This document shows, in pieces, positions 7,552-10,309 of a stretch of DNA of 10,309 nt. The translations under genes and the position numbers were made by a program. This DNA comes from Monoraphidium neglectum (Eukaryota; Chlorophyta; Chlorophyceae; Sphaeropleales; Selenastraceae). The DNA is taken from the NCBI RefSeq assembly GCF_000611645.1, contig NW_014011484.1:1-10309 (forward strand), read 5' to 3'. The first letter of the stretch is position 1, and the number at the start of each line of letters is the position of its first letter. Below the pieces are notes generated by a model. The model was given only the letters and a program-made list of their open reading frames with translations. It searched no databases and was not told the origin of the DNA.

Positions 7552-9485
7552 GCAGCCGCGCCGTGGTGTCGCCAGCCGGTCGCGCGTGCGCTGTTTTGGA
7601 CGAATGTACCGGCTTGTGCCGCCGTGGCCTGCTCGGGTCGGCGGCTCGACGGGCGCCGACAGGTGTTGGCGTGCCCGAGGCAGGAGAGCGACAGCGGCTG
7701 TTGCTGCCGCTGCTGCTGATCGTGCTGCTGCGGCAAGTTGGCGGCACAGGCACACAGTCCCAGGCCGTACGCAGCAGTACGCAGCAGTCCTCGTCTTCAC
7801 TCAGTTGGAGGCAGTCGGTCTCCCGTTTGCGCGTGCGTGTTTTTTGTATAGCCACGCTTCCTTATCGTTATGTAGTTAGCAACTTCCGCTTGTTTGCTGC
7901 TTTGGTGTTGTTGAGGCGCACTGGAGTGCATGCCTGGTAAATAGTTGCTCAGCAGCTTGCAAACTGCTCAGGGCTTTGAATGGCAGCACGGCGGTTGATC
8001 ACAGGGCTACTGTGGCAGCATGAGAAGTAACCCGGCGGGCGTGGCTTCATATGAGCTGAGCATGCGGCAGCCTGAGTTGTGAGTGTGGGCAGTGGCAGCA
8101 GCACCCTGTGCACTCGAGGCTTGGCCTGCTGAGGTGGCGGAGGGACCTTTCAAGGCAGGTCGGGGGGCCTCGAGTTCTACTCGGAACCGGGCGCGCTGCT
8201 GCTTGAGTGGCCGTCATGGCTGGGTCAACCGCCAACTTTGCACACAGTTGAGGGCGCGCGGCAATATGGGCCCCACATCAGCCGTGTGGGCCGACGTCAA
8301 CGGCCCAGAGGTGTGCGCGTTGCGCCTGATGCCACCGCTGAAGCACGCCGGCAAACCTCGCGAACTTGAGACCACCCTTGCGATCCGCGTCTTGCAGCCG
8401 GCTCGTCGGCGTCGAGTTGCGCTGGATCCCGGCCCCGAGGCGCGGCAGCGGTAGGCTCTGACAGTCACAGGCTGACCCTCAGGGCCACCGAAACGCTCTG
8501 ACATCTGCCCCATATCCTCACAACACTTCAGGACTGATATACTGCAAGCCAACCCCCTTACAATCACTGCCAGACAGTGCAACGGGCCCTCCCTCCCCAA
8601 CCCGACCCCCATCGCCGCTGGCGCCACTCCCGCCGCATCGTGTCCCCGGCGGCCTTGTCGGCGGCGTCCGCACAGGTGGCAGCAGCAAACACTGAGGCGC
8701 CCGGGCGGAGGGGTGCGATGCTGCTCGCCGCCTGACAGGGCAGTGTTCGAACCTTTTGGATGAGCTCACTGGCTCCGATTGCGGCGGCAATCACGCCGCA
8801 TTGCATGTTGGCATCTGCGGGGACTTTTGCTCGCGCGGTGAGCGGGCCGCGCACCCAACGCGTGCCCAGCAGGCTTGCTGTCAGTCCCCTCGGTGTTTGA
8901 GCAGTCCTGCCCGAACCTGCCCAGGATCCCATGCAGCAGGGTTGGCGGAAGGGCGGCGTGACTGCAGCGTCTGCCGGCTCTTGGCAGTGTTCGATGCAGC
9001 GCTGTCGTTGCGGCTGCCGTGCTGCTCGAGGGGAGGGGGGCAAAAGGAGGGCCAGCATGCTGGCCGCGCGCAGCACTGCTGTGCGCCCGTCTGTCGCAAA
9101 CGTAAGAGCCAGCCTGACGCGCATTGCATGTTTCAGCACTCTAACCGAAGCAAACTCATATGGTAGACGCGCTGTAGGTCATGCAAGTTTGTTGCTGCTG
9201 CACCAGGATGCGTCGCGGCGCGGCCTCCACCAGATACCGTTTTGTGGTGCTCTGAGCCGAGCAGGACGCTCCTGGGTGCGACCAGGCGTCCGGCACATCC
9301 TGGGCCGTCCGCCGATACATATGGCATGGTGAGCAGTTTGTGAACGCGCCGGCGCATTGATACGCACAAGACGTGCTGTCGGGACCAGCAATTTCAATCG
9401 GCGACTGCATTGCTGCATCGGGATAAGGCTTGCTTGCCCTCACATTGCTGTACCTTTACCTGCCATCGACTTCAGACGTCGACAA
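7552..9485. other. 3' UTR of the PNUTS-like gene, then intergenic DNA and EF-G promoter/5' UTR
   Basis: About 1.9 kb with no gene I can support. Immediately after the stop the sequence is CTG/CAG-rich (7690-7790) and includes a tandem 10-mer at 7767-7786. No plus-strand TGTAA occurs between 7552 and 8560; possible substitutes are TGTAG around 7870 and the AT-rich patch near 7850-7945. Overlapping open frames exist at 8083-8454 (+), 8931-9332 (+, ATG start, 133 codons) and 8564-9139 (-), but all have Arg/Cys/Ser-rich compositions typical of chance frames in GC-rich DNA. The last few hundred bases should contain the EF-G promoter and leader. Confidence 0.5.
7767..7786 (+). repeat. Tandem 10-bp duplication in the 3' UTR
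   Basis: GTACGCAGCA occurs twice head to tail, about 220 bases after the stop codon. Confidence 0.85.
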
Positions 9486-10309
9486 ATGGCTTCTTTTACC
9501 GCCAGCCGCGTTCAGGCTTCGGGCGTCGCCAGGGACTCGTCCCTGGTGGCTGCGCGGTCCGCGCCTGTCGCCCCCGTGGCCCGTGGGTCGATTGCCGCCC
9601 CGGCTAACGTGCTCCTCGCCGCCAATGTGAGTACATAAGCATGCGCGCAGCTGGCGCTAGTGCTGCCGGGCCTCGCTCACGATCTGTTTTTTGCACCACA
9701 CAGGCCCAGGCCGTGCAGAATGGCGTGCCCGCCAGGCAGGCGCGCTCCCAGCCCAAGCGCGGTGTCGTTTGCGCTGCTGGCAAGGACGCTGGTGAGCCCA
9801 ACGCCTCGCTGCCTCCTGTGTGGCGCCGCGCCCGCCCGCCGCGCCGCGCTGCTGCGGCGCCGCCCTCCCCCGGCCCCGTCCGATCCCGCCCTGCCGCGCC
9901 GCTGCCCCGCAGCCGTTGCTGAGCGCGAGGTGACCCTGGACCGCTACCGCAACATCGGTATCATGGCCCACATCGATGCCGGCAAGGTGGGGCCCTGCAA
10001 GCCAGGGAGGGCCTGGGGCGGCCTTCGCACAGGCTCCCCTCGGCGGCCCTGGCGCCCCGCGGGCGCATGCGACACTGGCGTGCATTGCTGGATCTGACCG
10101 CTGGCGAGCCTCCCCATCGGCTGCTGTGTTCACAATGGGGGATGGCAGGCCCGACACGCCGCAGTCGTGCGGCGCCGACTCCCATCGCAAGTTGTGGTTG
10201 ACGGTGGCCGGGGCGCCCCGGTGTGCGGCCGGCCGCGCCCGCCCGCACCCCCTTCAGGCACACCCCATCCACTACCCCACCCCCACTCACAATCCCCAAA
10301 TTCCCACAC
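9486..10309 (+). CDS. cpEFG: Chloroplast elongation factor G, 5' part (partial, runs off right edge)
   Basis: Exons 9486-9626, 9704-9791 and 9913-9986 join in frame to 101 residues and the gene continues beyond the window. EF-G is the GTPase that drives translocation of tRNA and mRNA on the ribosome. Residues 1 to about 70 are Ser/Ala/Arg/Val-rich with almost no acids, typical of a chloroplast transit peptide, with a plausible cleavage site near KRGVVC|AAGK. Residues 87-101 read RYRNIGIMAHIDAGK, which is the N-terminus of the EF-G GTPase domain including most of the G1 P-loop (AHIDAGK, before the expected T). The IMAHIDAGK form is the bacterial/plastid type, whereas mitochondrial EF-G usually reads ISAHIDSGK. 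ATG 9486 is the first in-frame ATG and starts the transit peptide (MASFTASR). The family is about 690-780 aa, so only one eighth is present. Confidence 0.88.
9627..9703 (+). other. Intron 1 of the EF-G gene (77 bp)
   Basis: Consensus donor AAT|GTGAGT and acceptor TTTTTTGCACCACACAG|GCC with a T-run upstream, phase 0, lying inside the transit peptide coding region. Confidence 0.85.
9792..9912 (+). other. Intron 2 of the EF-G gene (121 bp)
   Basis: Donor GACGCTG|GTGAGC and acceptor CTGCCCCGCAG|CCG, phase 1; the joined codon is GCC (Ala77). It separates the transit peptide from the mature protein start (AVAEREVTLDRYRN). Confidence 0.85.
9987..10309 (+). other. Intron 3 of the EF-G gene, open at the window edge
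   Basis: Donor GGCAAG|GTGGGG, phase 0, directly after the P-loop Lys. The next residues expected are TTT(T)ER, and no such reading follows any AG in the remaining 323 bases, including the CCTTCAG near 10258, so the intron continues past the window. Its right end is C/A-rich. Confidence 0.75.

Noticed and set aside
8741..8760. GTTCGAACC, a tRNA T-loop-like sequence
   Set aside because: Flanking bases do not form a T-stem on either strand, and no anticodon arm or acceptor stem was found nearby.
8558..9139. Minus-strand open frame of 191 codons ending just before a minus-strand TGTAA (TTACA at 8558-8562)
   Set aside because: No recognisable domain, composition typical of chance frames in GC-rich DNA, and a polyadenylation signal two to six bases after the stop would leave essentially no 3' UTR.
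8931..9332. Plus-strand ATG-initiated frame of 133 codons with a targeting-peptide-like Arg/Ser/Ala start
   Set aside because: No domain recognised, Cys/Trp/Arg-rich, sits where the EF-G promoter and leader are expected; not enough to call a gene.

Overview
The window looks like nuclear DNA of a green alga (Chlorophyta), probably a GC-rich chlorophyte or trebouxiophyte; I cannot name the genus. The reasons are short GC-rich exons split by GT..AG introns, abundant (TG)n/(CA)n microsatellites in the introns, Ala/Pro/Gln-rich coding sequence, TGTAA motifs of the kind green algae use as polyadenylation signals, and a nuclear-type gene for a plastid-targeted translation factor. No rRNA, tRNA, CRISPR array or transposon was recognised.

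Layout. Positions 1-120 may be the very 3' end of an upstream plus-strand gene (weak), followed by about 1.5 kb without a supportable gene. Positions 1680-7551 (+) form one spliced gene of at least five exons joined in frame. Its product, about 1176 aa, has the domain order of PNUTS (PPP1R10), the nuclear targeting and regulatory subunit of protein phosphatase 1: a TFIIS N-terminal-like helical domain, a PP1-docking RVxF motif (KRVSW) followed by a conserved helical tail, a Gly/Pro-rich stretch, and a single C-terminal CCCH zinc finger. It also has an acidic Ser-rich N-terminus and a short cysteine cluster resembling half of a CXXC zinc finger, which animal PNUTS lacks. Positions 7552-9485 are 3' UTR and intergenic DNA with no recognisable gene. 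Positions 9486 to the right edge (+) hold the first three exons of a nuclear gene for chloroplast elongation factor G: a transit peptide and then the start of the GTPase domain, cut by an intron inside the P-loop and running off the window.

How the genes relate. Both identified genes are transcribed rightward but act in different places: the PNUTS-like protein is expected in the nucleus with PP1 in RNA polymerase II transcription and termination control, and EF-G in plastid translation. There is no sign of an operon or gene cluster. The most interesting content is the PNUTS-like protein in a green alga with an added CXXC-like motif, several possible alternative endings of its transcript, and long introns with complementary TG and CA tracts.
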